Assembly: GCF_014647975.1 (NCBI RefSeq)
Contig: NZ_BMQF01000010.1
Coordinates: 225,957 to 289,956 of the forward strand
DNA: 64,000 bases
DNA from: Streptomyces fumigatiscleroticus
Lineage (GTDB): Bacteria > Actinomycetota > Actinomycetes > Streptomycetales > Streptomycetaceae
Direction of reading: 5' to 3'
The position numbers and the translations under genes are program-made. A model generated the notes under the pieces. The model was given only the letters and a program-made list of their open reading frames with translations. It was not told the origin of the DNA and did not search any database. The first letter of the stretch is position 1. Each line of letters starts with the position of its first letter. Shown in pieces: positions 51,078 through 60,130 of this stretch.

Positions 51078-53707
51078 CCGGCGGCCCCGCCAACGACAGC
51101 GCGCCGGCCGGTCCTGTTCACGGCAGCGCGGCGGCCGGTCCCGGCCGCGGCGGCGCGGTGGCCGGCCCTGTTCACGGGGGCGTGATGGCCGGTCCTGTTC
51201 ACGGCGGCGCGGCGGCCGGTCCGGGCCGCGGCGGCGCGGTGGCCGGTCCTGTTCACGGGGGCGTGATGGCCGGTCCTGTTCACGGGGGCGTGATGGCCGG
51301 TCCTGTTCACGGCAGCGCGGCGGCCGGTCCCGGCCGCGGCGGCGCGGTGGCCGGTCCTGTTCACGGGGGCGTGATGGCCGGTCCTGTTCACGGCAGCGCG
51401 GCGGCCGGTCCCGGCCGCGGCGGCGCGGTGGCCGGTCCTGTTCACGGGGGCGTGATGGCCGGTCCTGTTCACGGGGGCGTGATGGCCGGTCCTGTTCACG
51501 GCAGCGCGGTGGCCGGCCCCGTCCACGGGACCTGGGAGCCGCGTCCGGCCGCCCGCTGGGAGGACGCCTTCCTGAGCGGCAACGGCCACCACGGCGTCCT
51601 CGTGTTCGGCGACCCGAACGACGACCAGGTCATCGTCACGCAGCACACCCTCGTCCGCCCCAACGGCGGCGAACACGCCCGCCCCCCGCGGCTCGCCGCC
51701 GAGCTCCCCGCGCTCCAGGACCGCCTGCTGGCCGGTGACCTCACCGCGGCCGAGGGCTTCACCGACGGCCGCCCCCTGCAATGGGTGCAGCCCTTCCACC
51801 CCGCCTTCGCGCTGCGGCTGCGCCGGGAGCCCGGCGCCGACCACGCCTACCGCCGCTCGGTCGACTTCGCCACCGGCGAGACGACCGCCGTCCACGGCGA
51901 CTGGACCAGCCGCGTCTTCGTCTCCCGCGCCGACGACGTGATCGTCCAGCAGATCACGGCCGCGCATCTGACGCTCGACATCCATCTGGACCCCCGTCTC
52001 CCCGGAGTCCCCGCCGGGCTCGGCGTCGGCCACGGAGCCGTCCTCACCCCCGAGGGCGCCGTGCTGAGCCTGCGCGCCCGCTACCCGGACAGCGACCGCG
52101 CCTACACCGGCGTCACCCTGGTCGCGGTCACCGGCGGCACCACGGAGCTCGTACCACCGGGCCTGCGCGTCGAGCGGGCCGAGTCGGTGCTGCTCCTCAC
52201 CCGGGTCCACCGGCACACCGGCGAACTCGACGTGGTCGCGGAGTCCCGCGCCCTGCGCGACCTGCTCACCGCCGAGCGGCCGTACGACGACCTCCTCGGC
52301 CGCCATCTGCCGCTGCACCGCACCGCCTACGAGCGGGTCACCCTCGACCTCGCCGCCGACCCGGCCGAGCGTGCCCTGCCCGGCTCCGAGCTGCTGGCCC
52401 GTCCCGGCAGCCCGGCCCTGCCGGAACGGCTCTTCGCCGCCGGCCGCTACCACCTGCTCTCCGCCAGCGGTCTGCTCCCGCCCCGCCTCACCGGCCTGTG
52501 GACCGGCGACTGGGACACGGCCTGGTCCGGCGCGTTCACCACCAACGCCAACCTCAACCTCCAGACCGCCTCCGCCGCGGCCGCCGCCCTCCCGGAGGTC
52601 ACCGAGGCCCACGCCGCGCTGATCCACCGGCAACTCGACCACTGGCGGGCCAACGCCCGCACGATCTTCGGCACCCGGGGCGTCGTCGCGCCCTCGCACA
52701 CCGACGGCGAGAACGGGCACACCTACCACTTCAGCCGCGAGTACCCCCTGCACCTGTGGACGGCGGGCGCCGACTGGCTGCTCAAGCCGCTCGTCGACCA
52801 CGACGAGACCTATGGCTGCCGCGACCCGCGCACCGCCGCCGCGCTCGCCGGAACCGCCCTGTTCTACGAGGACTTCCTCACCCGGACCGACGCCGACGGG
52901 CACCTCGTCGTCGTGCCCTCCTATTCGCCGGAGAACCGCCCGGCGAACGCGAGCTGGGGCGCGGTCAACGCGGCCATGGACCTCTCCGCGGCCCGGCACG
53001 CCCTGCTGACGGCCGCCGCGTACCACCCGGACACCGAGGACGCCGACCGCTGGCGCGCCCTCGCCGACCGCCTCCCGCCGCACCGGATCAACGCCGACGG
53101 CGCCCTCGCCGAGTGGGCCCGGCCGGATCTGGCGGACACCTACGACCACCGGCACCTCAGCCACCTCTACGGCGTCTGGCCGCTGGACGAGATCAACCCC
53201 TACGACACCCCCGACCTCGCGTCCGCCGCCCACCGGGCGCTGGTCCTGCGCGGCGCCGAGAACGACTCCGCCCACGGCCATCTGCACCAGGCCCTGGTCG
53301 CGGCCCGGCTGCGGGACGGGAAACACGTCGCCCACGCCCTGGGCCGGGTCCTCGGCGGCGACTTCTTCCACGCCTCGCTGATGAGCGCGCACTACCCGGG
53401 CCGGGACGTGTACAACGCCGACGCCGCGCACGCCCTGCCCGCCGTGCTGGTGGAGATGCTCGTGCAGTCCACGCCCGAGCGGCTGGTCCTGCTGCCCGCG
53501 CTGCCCGACGCACACCCGGCGGGCGCGCTGCGCGGCGTACGCACCCGGTTCGGTGCCGCACTCGACCTCACCTGGACGCCCGACGGCGCGACCGCGGTCC
53601 TCCGGCCGGACCGCACCGTGCGCGTCGAACTCCGGACTTCCTCCGGCGCGCAGCCGCTCGACCTCGTCGCCGGAGAAGACCGCGTCCTCCGCCTGGAGGC
53701 GTGGTAG
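51074..53707 (+). CDS. GH95 alpha-L-fucosidase with repeat-expanded N-terminus
   Basis: GH95 enzymes release alpha-1,2-linked L-fucose (some act on L-galactose), which caps galactose in xyloglucan. The protein has 877 residues. The true domain begins at about residue 150 (VHGTWEPRPAARWEDAF, LSGNGHHGVLVFGDP). The (alpha/alpha)6 barrel has the TTNANLNLQTA asparagine pair, HTDGENGHTYHF, SYSPENRPANASWG and HRHLSHLYGVWP. Residues 12-146 are fifteen 9-residue repeats AGPVHGGVM/AGPGRGGAV not seen in the family. There is no signal peptide. Several ATGs inside the repeats, the last at 51482, could also start translation. Confidence 0.88.
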   Translation: MTGGPANDSAPAGPVHGSAAAGPGRGGAVAGPVHGGVMAGPVHGGAAAGPGRGGAVAGPVHGGVMAGPVHGGVMAGPVHGSAAAGPGRGGAVAGPVHGGVMAGPVHGSAAAGPGRGGAVAGPVHGGVMAGPVHGGVMAGPVHGSAVAGPVHGTWEPRPAARWEDAFLSGNGHHGVLVFGDPNDDQVIVTQHTLVRPNGGEHARPPRLAAELPALQDRLLAGDLTAAEGFTDGRPLQWVQPFHPAFALRLRREPGADHAYRRSVDFATGETTAVHGDWTSRVFVSRADDVIVQQITAAHLTLDIHLDPRLPGVPAGLGVGHGAVLTPEGAVLSLRARYPDSDRAYTGVTLVAVTGGTTELVPPGLRVERAESVLLLTRVHRHTGELDVVAESRALRDLLTAERPYDDLLGRHLPLHRTAYERVTLDLAADPAERALPGSELLARPGSPALPERLFAAGRYHLLSASGLLPPRLTGLWTGDWDTAWSGAFTTNANLNLQTASAAAAALPEVTEAHAALIHRQLDHWRANARTIFGTRGVVAPSHTDGENGHTYHFSREYPLHLWTAGADWLLKPLVDHDETYGCRDPRTAAALAGTALFYEDFLTRTDADGHLVVVPSYSPENRPANASWGAVNAAMDLSAARHALLTAAAYHPDTEDADRWRALADRLPPHRINADGALAEWARPDLADTYDHRHLSHLYGVWPLDEINPYDTPDLASAAHRALVLRGAENDSAHGHLHQALVAARLRDGKHVAHALGRVLGGDFFHASLMSAHYPGRDVYNADAAHALPAVLVEMLVQSTPERLVLLPALPDAHPAGALRGVRTRFGAALDLTWTPDGATAVLRPDRTVRVELRTSSGAQPLDLVAGEDRVLRLEAW
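51107..51511 (+). repeat. 27-bp minisatellite coding for fifteen 9-residue repeats
   Basis: Fifteen units of 27 bp encode AGPVHGSAA, AGPGRGGAV or AGPVHGGVM, ending at the native AGPVHGTWEP. The period keeps the frame. Six units carry GGGGGCGTGATG, which looks like a ribosome site followed by a start codon. Confidence 0.95.
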
Positions 53708-53757
53708 CCGCACAGTTCCGCATTCCCCCCATCCCCCCACCCATGGAAGGGACGACC

Positions 53758-54471
53758 ATGGCAACACGCACACTGAGCAGGATCACCAAGGCCCTGCTGG
53801 CACCGGCCCTGGCGCTCGGCGCCACCGTCGGCCTCGCCTCCGCCCCCGCCCAGGCCGCCGTCTGGAGCTCCTGCGACCAGTGGGGCAACACCACGCTGAA
53901 CGGCTACACGCTCTACAACAACATCTGGGGCTCCGGCGCCGGCAGCCAGTGCGTCTGGGCCAACTCCGGCACCAACTGGGGCGTCTGGGCCGACCACCCC
54001 AACACCGGCGGCATCAAGTCCTACCCGAACTCCAAGAAGGTGATCAACAAGTCGATCACCTCGCTCGGATCGCTCAGCAGCAGCTACAACGTCACGGTCC
54101 CGTCCTCGGGCGCGTACAACACCTCGTACGACATCTGGGACACGGACTACGACTACGAGATCATGCTCTGGGTGAACTACAACGGGGCCGTCGGCCCGCT
54201 CGGCACCTCGCAGGGCAACGTCACCCTGGGCGGCCACACCTGGACCGTCTACAAGGGCAACAACGGCGCCAACGAGGTCTACTCGTTCCTGCGGACCTCC
54301 GACTCCACCTCCGGCACGGTCAACATCCTGCCCATCCTGAAGTGGATCAAGGACACCAAGGGCTGGTTCGGCAACGAGACCATCGGTGACGTCCAGTTCG
54401 GCTACGAGATCACCTCGTCGTCGGGCGGTCTGGACTTCCAGACCAACAACCTGACGGTCAGCAGCAGCTGA
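53758..54471 (+). CDS. Secreted GH12 endo-beta-glucanase/xyloglucanase
   Basis: An extracellular endoglucanase, 237 residues. The Sec signal peptide ends at AQAA near residue 34. The beta-jelly-roll catalytic domain has the nucleophile E134 in DYEIMLWVNY and the acid/base E217 in GYEITSSS, with disulfide cysteines in SSCDQWGN and SQCVWANS. No carbohydrate-binding module is attached. Some GH12 enzymes prefer xyloglucan, and the gene context favours that here. ATG 53758 follows GGAAGGGA. A strong bidirectional terminator ends the operon. Confidence 0.92.
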   Translation: MATRTLSRITKALLAPALALGATVGLASAPAQAAVWSSCDQWGNTTLNGYTLYNNIWGSGAGSQCVWANSGTNWGVWADHPNTGGIKSYPNSKKVINKSITSLGSLSSSYNVTVPSSGAYNTSYDIWDTDYDYEIMLWVNYNGAVGPLGTSQGNVTLGGHTWTVYKGNNGANEVYSFLRTSDSTSGTVNILPILKWIKDTKGWFGNETIGDVQFGYEITSSSGGLDFQTNNLTVSSS

Positions 54472-54491
54472 GCCACCGCACCGGCGGCACG

Positions 54492-54521
54492 GGGGGCCGG
54501 TCCCGGCGGGGACCGGCCCCC
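54492..54521. terminator. Bidirectional terminator between GH12 and GH31
   Basis: A perfect 13-bp stem GGGGGCCGGTCCC / GGGACCGGCCCCC with a 4-nt loop (GGCG), followed by TCGCTC. The convergent stop codons are within 25 bp on either side. Confidence 0.9.
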
Positions 54522-54525
54522 TCGC

Positions 54526-56577
54526 TCACTCCGCGACCGGCAGCGAGGCCCCGTCCCGCAGGAACAGCGGGATCCGGTCCAGCGGTGCGTCCACCGTCAC
54601 CGCACGGCCGCCCTCGTACTCCTCACCCGTCCAGGCGTCCGTCCAGCGCGCGCCCGCCGGCAGATACGTCGTACGGGCCGTGGCGCCCGCCGTCAGCACC
54701 GGCGCGACCAGCAGGTCCGGGCCGAAGAGATAGGCGTCGTCGACCGACCAGGCCGCCTGGTCGCCGGGGAACTCCAGGAACAGCGGCCGCATCACCGGCA
54801 GCCCGTCCTCGTGGGCCTCGCGCATGACCTTCAGGACGTACGGCTTCAGGCGCTCGCGCAGCCGCAGACAGCGTTCCAGGATCGCGCCGGCCTCCTCGCC
54901 GTAGGACCACACCTCGTTGGGGCCGCCGGTCATCTCCGGGCCCAGGGGCATGCCCGGGTCGCGGAAGCCGTGCAGGCGCATCAGCGGGGAGAGCGCGCCG
55001 AACTGGAACCAGCGGACCATGACCTCGCGGTAGGCCGGGTCGTCCGGGTCGCCGCCGTGGAAGCCGCCGATGTCGGTGTTCCACCAGGGGATGCCGGACA
55101 GGGCGGTGTTCAGACCGGCGGCTATCTGGCGGCGCAGGGTGGCGAAGTCGGTGCCGATGTCGCCGGACCACAGGGCGGCGCCGTAGCGCTGGCTGCCCGC
55201 CCAGGCCGAGCGGTTGAGGGTGATCACCTCGTCCTCGCCGGCGGCGAGCAGGCCCTCGTGGAAGGTGCGGGAGTTCTCGGCCGGGTAGAGGTTGCCGACC
55301 TCCAGGCCGGGGCCCGCCCAGTAGCGCAGGTTCTCCGAGAAGCCCGGCTTCAGCTCCGGCTCGCAGGCGTCCAGCCAGAAGGCGGTGATCCCGTACGGGT
55401 CGAGGTAGTTCTCCTTCACCTTCGACCAGACGAAAGCACGGGCGTCGGGGTTGGTGGCGTCGTAGAAGGCCACCTGGACCGTGGACGCCACCTCCTTGTC
55501 GGGCCAGTCGGCGTGCGCCATCGGCCCGTACTGGGTGCCGATGAAGTAGCCGCGCTGCTCCATCACCGGGTGGTTCTCGGAGAGCGGTGACACGGACGGC
55601 CAGACGCTCACCACCAGCTTGATGCCGAGCTCGTCCAGCTCGCGCACCATCGCCGCCGGGTCGGGCCACTCCTTCGGGTCGAACTTCCACTCGCCCAGGT
55701 GGGTCCAGTGGAAGAAGTCGCAGACGATGGCGTCGATGGGCAGGCCCCGGCGCTTGTACTCGCGGGCCACGGAGAGGAGTTCGTCCTGGGTGCGGTAGCG
55801 CAGCTTGCACTGCCAGAAGCCCGCCGCCCACTCGGGCAGCATCGGGGTGCGGCCGGTCACCGCGCTGTAGCGGCGCTGGGCGTCGGCCGGGGCACCCGCG
55901 GTGATCCAGTAGTCGATCTGCCGGGCCGAGTCCGCCACCCAGCGGGTGCCGTTGTGGGCCAGCTCCACCCGGCCGATCGCGGGGTTGTTCCACAGCAGCG
56001 TGTAGCCGCGGCTGGAGGTCAGCACCGGGATGCCGACCTCGGCGTTGCGCTGGATCAGATCGAGGACCAGGCCCTTCTGGTCCAGCCGCCCGTGCTGGTG
56101 CTGGCCCAGGCCGTACAGCTTCTCGTCGTCGTAGGCGGCGAAGCGCTGCTCCAGGCGGTGGTAGCCGTTGCCGACCGCGGTGTACAGGCGCGGGCCGGGC
56201 CACCAGAAGTGGGCGCGCTCCTCGGCGAGCAGCTCGGAGCCGTCCGCGGTGCGCAGGAAGCGGACCAGGCCCTCGGCGTCGACCTCGACGGTGAGGGCGC
56301 CGACGGTCAGCGTGCCCCTGCCGTCCCCGATCTTGACGGCGCTGTCGGCCGGCGGCGCGTCCGGAAGGAGCGCGCCGGGCAGCCCCTGAAGGACGGGGCC
56401 GCCGAGCCGGGCGCGGACCCGGACCGCGTCCGGCCCCCACGGCTCGATGCGGACGGTCTCCTGGCGGCCGCTCCACTCCAGCGCGCCGTCCCGCTCACGG
56501 AACGTGCCGACGGTGGGGGAGGACTGCGCGAGGCTGACGGCGCCCGACGGGGTCTGGTTCTCGGCAGGCTGATTCAC
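54526..56577 (-). CDS. GH31 alpha-xylosidase
   Basis: Removes the terminal alpha-xylose from xyloglucan oligosaccharides such as isoprimeverose units. The 683-residue protein has no signal peptide. An N-terminal beta domain is followed by YGLGQHQHGRLDQKG and a barrel with the nucleophile D403 (WLDACEPEL) and acid/base D473 (LWSGDIGTDF). The strand VCDFFHWTHLGEWKFD resembles the YicI-type alpha-xylosidase subgroup rather than alpha-glucosidases. GTG 56577 is taken because the frame upstream is repeat DNA. It lies downstream of lacI in the same direction. Confidence 0.9.
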   Translation of the reverse strand: MNQPAENQTPSGAVSLAQSSPTVGTFRERDGALEWSGRQETVRIEPWGPDAVRVRARLGGPVLQGLPGALLPDAPPADSAVKIGDGRGTLTVGALTVEVDAEGLVRFLRTADGSELLAEERAHFWWPGPRLYTAVGNGYHRLEQRFAAYDDEKLYGLGQHQHGRLDQKGLVLDLIQRNAEVGIPVLTSSRGYTLLWNNPAIGRVELAHNGTRWVADSARQIDYWITAGAPADAQRRYSAVTGRTPMLPEWAAGFWQCKLRYRTQDELLSVAREYKRRGLPIDAIVCDFFHWTHLGEWKFDPKEWPDPAAMVRELDELGIKLVVSVWPSVSPLSENHPVMEQRGYFIGTQYGPMAHADWPDKEVASTVQVAFYDATNPDARAFVWSKVKENYLDPYGITAFWLDACEPELKPGFSENLRYWAGPGLEVGNLYPAENSRTFHEGLLAAGEDEVITLNRSAWAGSQRYGAALWSGDIGTDFATLRRQIAAGLNTALSGIPWWNTDIGGFHGGDPDDPAYREVMVRWFQFGALSPLMRLHGFRDPGMPLGPEMTGGPNEVWSYGEEAGAILERCLRLRERLKPYVLKVMREAHEDGLPVMRPLFLEFPGDQAAWSVDDAYLFGPDLLVAPVLTAGATARTTYLPAGARWTDAWTGEEYEGGRAVTVDAPLDRIPLFLRDGASLPVAE

Positions 56578-56629
56578 GTGGGGTGCTCCTGGTGCTCCTG
56601 GGAGGAGTGCGGACGGAGGGGTGCCCCGC

Positions 56630-56783
56630 AGGGCACGGTGCGGAGGTGCGGAAATGCGGGGTGGAGACGCGAGGTATGAAGGTGCGGGGTGGAGGCGCGA
56701 AGTGCGGAGGCGCGGGGTGCAGGCGCGAGGTGCGAAGTGCGGGGTGTAGGTGCGAGGTGCGAGATGAAGGTGCGGGGTGGGGG
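56630..56783. repeat. Degenerate short G-rich repeats between lacI and GH31
   Basis: Loose copies of a 13-15 bp motif (GGTGCGGGGTGGAGGCGCGAGGTGCGAAGT and similar blocks) fill the 206-bp gap. No operator palindrome or promoter is recognisable, so GH31 is probably read from the lacI promoter. Confidence 0.6.
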
Positions 56784-57803
56784 TCAGGACCCGGCCGGGG
56801 ACGGGGCCGGTCCCGTGCTCGCCCGTTCGGTCAGTTCGGGCGCCAGCAGTACGACCTCGTCGTCGCCGCGCCCGTCGAGCTTGGCGACCAGGTGTTCCAC
56901 GGCCCGGCGGCCCATCTCCTGCGCGGGGATGGCCACGGACGTCAGCCGCACCGAGGCCTGCACGGCGACCTGGTCGGGGCAGACGGCCACCACCGACACG
57001 TCCTCGGGCACCGCCCGGCCCTGCTGGCGCAGCAGGGCGAGCAGCGGCTCGACCGCCGACTCGTTCTGGACGACAAAGCCCGTGGTGTCCGGACGTTCGT
57101 CGAAGATCCGGGCGAGTGTCGCGGCCATCGCGTCGTATCCGCCCTCGCACGGGCGGTGCAGCAGCCGCACCCCCAGTTCCCGGGCGCGGGTACGCAGTCC
57201 GTCCAGGGTGCGCTCGGCGAAGCCGGTGTGCCGTTCGTAGACGGCGGGGGCCTCGCCGATGACAGCGATATCACGGTGGCCCAGCGTCGCCAGGTGCTCG
57301 ACGCACAGCGCGCCGGTCGCCCTGAAGTCCAGATCCACGCAGGTCAGGCCGCTGGTGTCGGCCGGCAGCCCGATCAGTACGGACGGCCGGTCGCTCTCAC
57401 GCAGCAACGGCAGCCGCTCGTCGTGGAGTTCGACGTCCATCACGATCATCGCGTCGGCGAGCCCGCTGCCGGTGACGCGGCGCACCGCGTCGGGACCCTC
57501 CTCGCCGGTGAGCAGCAGCACGTCGTAGCCGTGGGTGCGGGCGCAGGTCGCCACCGCGATGGCGATCTCCATCATCACCGGCACGTACATGTCGGTGCGC
57601 AGCGGGATCATCAGCGCGATGATGTTCGACCTGCTGCTGGCCAGGGCGCGGGCGCCGGCGTTCGGGTGGTACCCGAGCTCGCGGATGCTCTGCTCGACCC
57701 GCTGCCGGGTGGTCGCGGAGATGGACCGCTTGCCGCTGAGGACATAGCTCACCGTGCTCGCCGAGACTCCGGCGTGCTGGGCGACCTCGGCGAGGGTGAC
57801 CAT
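56784..57803 (-). CDS. LacI-family repressor of the xyloglucan-type locus
   Basis: A 339-residue DNA-binding protein. The LacI helix-turn-helix VTLAEVAQHAGVSASTVSYVLSGK occupies residues 2-25, with the hinge helix NAGARALASSRS near residues 50-62. A periplasmic-binding-protein-like effector domain follows. ATG 57803 is chosen because GGAG stands 6 nt ahead. Palindromes TCGAAGCGCTTCGA lie upstream of this gene and at both promoters of the divergent GH3/transporter genes, so it probably represses all of them and itself until an oligosaccharide binds. Confidence 0.9.
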   Translation of the reverse strand: MVTLAEVAQHAGVSASTVSYVLSGKRSISATTRQRVEQSIRELGYHPNAGARALASSRSNIIALMIPLRTDMYVPVMMEIAIAVATCARTHGYDVLLLTGEEGPDAVRRVTGSGLADAMIVMDVELHDERLPLLRESDRPSVLIGLPADTSGLTCVDLDFRATGALCVEHLATLGHRDIAVIGEAPAVYERHTGFAERTLDGLRTRARELGVRLLHRPCEGGYDAMAATLARIFDERPDTTGFVVQNESAVEPLLALLRQQGRAVPEDVSVVAVCPDQVAVQASVRLTSVAIPAQEMGRRAVEHLVAKLDGRGDDEVVLLAPELTERASTGPAPSPAGS

Positions 57804-57821
57804 CCAGCTCTCCAAGCATTG

Positions 57822-57834
57822 TGAAGCGCTTCGA
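57822..57834. promoter_or_regulatory. LacI operator copy close to the lacI start
   Basis: TGAAGCGCTTCGA differs from the perfect palindrome by one base. It lies 19 bp before the lacI start codon, where binding would block its own expression. Confidence 0.8.
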
Positions 57835-57908
57835 CAGTGCGCATGACCGACAGGGGCGGGTGAGGGTGGTCTGACAGTAGCTTCAAGCGCCGGTGGGTGT
57901 CCATAGGC

Positions 57909-57926
57909 TGTCGAAGCGCTTCGACA
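57909..57926. promoter_or_regulatory. Strongest LacI operator, 18-bp perfect palindrome
   Basis: TGTCGAAGCGCTTCGACA is perfectly symmetric. It is 75 bp upstream of the site at 57822 and about 105 bp from the lacI start, so a loop between the two sites is conceivable. Confidence 0.85.
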
Positions 57927-58183
57927 CCTTTCTTCCGACCCGGTCTCCGTCCCGGTTTCCGCCCTCGAACGCTTCCCCGCCGGTCACCCCGGCGCAAGAC
58001 CGGGGACCGCGCCCGTTCCCGGCGCACATCGGCCGAACGGCCGCGCGCGGGGTGGTGGTCACGCCCGGTATCGGGTACATACGATCGAGTAGCACCGGTC
58101 AGTAACGTACGCCCTCAGGATCACGCATGCCGATCCTGCGGGCCTGTGTCTCCATGATCCCTATTCGCGGCGAGGTGAGCCTC

Positions 58184-60130
58184 ATGTCCGCACCAAACAC
58201 CCCTTCTTCCCGACCCACCGTCACCGAACGTGAGGCCCGCCAGGTGGCGGAGGCGGCGCGTGAACAGGACTGGCGCAAGCCGAGCTTCGCCAAGGAACTG
58301 TTCCTCGGCCGCTTCCGGCTCGACCTCATCCACCCCCACCCGCTCCCCGCCGACGAGGACGCCCAGCGCGGCGAGGAGTTCCTCGCCAAGCTCCGCGACT
58401 TCTGCGAGACGAAGATCGACGGGACGGTGATCGAACGGGACGCGCAGATCCCGGACGCGGTCATCACCGGGCTCAAGGAGCTCGGCGCCCTCGGCATGAA
58501 GATCGACACCAAGTACGGCGGTCTCGGCCTCACCCAGGTCTACTACAACAAGGCCCTGGCCCTGGTCGGCTCCGCGAGCCCGGCGATCGGCGCGCTGCTC
58601 TCCGCCCACCAGTCGATCGGCGTGCCCCAGCCGCTGAAGCTGTTCGGCACCCAGGAGCAGAAGGACGCGTTCCTGCCGCGCTGCGCCCGCACCGACATCA
58701 CGGCGTTCCTGCTGACCGAACCGGACGTCGGCTCCGACCCGGCGCGTCTGGCCACCATGGCCGTACCGGACGGGGACGACTACGTCCTCGACGGGGTCAA
58801 GCTGTGGACCACCAACGGCGTCATCGCCGACCTCCTCGTCGTCATGGCCCGGGTGCCGAGGTCCGAGGGCCACAAGGGCGGGATCACCGCCTTCGTCGTC
58901 GAGGCCGGCTCCGAGGGCGTCACGGTGGAGAACCGCAACGCCTTCATGGGCCTGCGCGGCCTGGAGAACGGCGTCACCCGCTTCCACCGGGTGCGCGTCC
59001 CCGCCGCCAACCGCATCGGCCCCGAGGGCGCGGGCCTGAAGATCGCGCTGACCACCCTCAACACCGGCCGACTGTCACTGCCCGCGATGTGCGTGGGGGC
59101 CGGCAAGTGGTGCCTGAAGATCGCCCGCGAGTGGGCGGGAGTGCGGGAGCAGTGGGGCAAGCCGGTCGCGCTGCACGAGGCGGTCGGCTCGAAGATCAGC
59201 TTCATCGCCGCCACCACCTTCGCGCTGGAAGCGGTCGTGGACCTGTCCTCCCAGATGGCGGACGAGAACCGCAACGACATCCGTATCGAGGCCGCGCTCG
59301 CCAAGCTCTACGGCTCCGAGATGGCCTGGCTGATGGCCGACGACCTGGTGCAGATCCGCGGCGGCCGCGGCTTCGAGACGGCGGCGTCCCTGGAGGCCCG
59401 CGGCGAACGCGCCGTGCCCGCCGAGCAGATGCTGCGCGACCTGCGCATCAACCGCATCTTCGAGGGCTCGACCGAGATCATGCACCTGCTGATCGCCCGC
59501 GAGGCGGTCGACGCCCATCTGTCGGTCGCGGGCGACCTGATCGATCCGGAGAAGTCCCTCCAGGACAAGGCGAAGGCGGGCGCGCAGGCGGGCGTCTTCT
59601 ACGCCAAGTGGCTGCCGAAGCTGGTCGCCGGACCGGGCCAGCTTCCGCGCTCCTACGGCGAGTTCCACCCGTCCGGCCACCCCGACCTCTCCCCGCACCT
59701 GCGCTACGTCGAGCGCACCGCGCGCAAGCTGGCCCGCTCCACCTTCTACGCCATGTCCCGCTGGCAGGGCCGGATGGAGACCAAGCAGGGGTTCCTGGGC
59801 CGGGTGGTCGACATCGGCGCGGAACTCTTCGCGATGAGCGCCGCGTGCGTACGCGCCGAGCTGCTGCGCAGCCAGGGCGACCACGGCCGCGAGGCCTACC
59901 AGCTGGCCGACGCCTTCTGCCGCCAGGCCCGCATCCGCGTCGAGGAGCTCTTCGGCCGCCTGTGGACCAACACCGACGACCTGGACCGCAAGGTCGTCAA
60001 GGGCGTGCTGTCGGGCACCTACGAGTGGCTGGAGGACGGCGTCATCGACCCCTCCGGCGACGGCCCCTGGATCGCCGACGCGACCCCCGGCCCGAGCGGC
60101 CGGGAGAACGTCCACCGCCCCATCGGATAG
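58184..60130 (+). CDS. Acyl-CoA dehydrogenase, long C-terminal-extension type
   Basis: An FAD enzyme of beta-oxidation, 648 residues. Its N-terminal and middle domains carry FLLTEPDVGSDPARL (FAD and substrate loop) and LWTTNGVIADLLVV. The C-terminal helical domain has INRIFEGSTEIMHLLIA, the canonical FAD-contact motif. The extra 200 residues after it resemble the VLCAD/ACAD9 architecture. The usual catalytic base position follows that pattern but cannot be fixed by eye. ATG 58184 follows GAGGTGAG. It lies 380 bp from lacI and appears unrelated to sugar use. Confidence 0.9.
   Translation: MSAPNTPSSRPTVTEREARQVAEAAREQDWRKPSFAKELFLGRFRLDLIHPHPLPADEDAQRGEEFLAKLRDFCETKIDGTVIERDAQIPDAVITGLKELGALGMKIDTKYGGLGLTQVYYNKALALVGSASPAIGALLSAHQSIGVPQPLKLFGTQEQKDAFLPRCARTDITAFLLTEPDVGSDPARLATMAVPDGDDYVLDGVKLWTTNGVIADLLVVMARVPRSEGHKGGITAFVVEAGSEGVTVENRNAFMGLRGLENGVTRFHRVRVPAANRIGPEGAGLKIALTTLNTGRLSLPAMCVGAGKWCLKIAREWAGVREQWGKPVALHEAVGSKISFIAATTFALEAVVDLSSQMADENRNDIRIEAALAKLYGSEMAWLMADDLVQIRGGRGFETAASLEARGERAVPAEQMLRDLRINRIFEGSTEIMHLLIAREAVDAHLSVAGDLIDPEKSLQDKAKAGAQAGVFYAKWLPKLVAGPGQLPRSYGEFHPSGHPDLSPHLRYVERTARKLARSTFYAMSRWQGRMETKQGFLGRVVDIGAELFAMSAACVRAELLRSQGDHGREAYQLADAFCRQARIRVEELFGRLWTNTDDLDRKVVKGVLSGTYEWLEDGVIDPSGDGPWIADATPGPSGRENVHRPIG

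Noticed and set aside
57909..58183. LacI control of the acyl-CoA dehydrogenase
   Set aside because: The nearest operator is about 260 bp upstream with no matching promoter on that side; it fits lacI autoregulation better.
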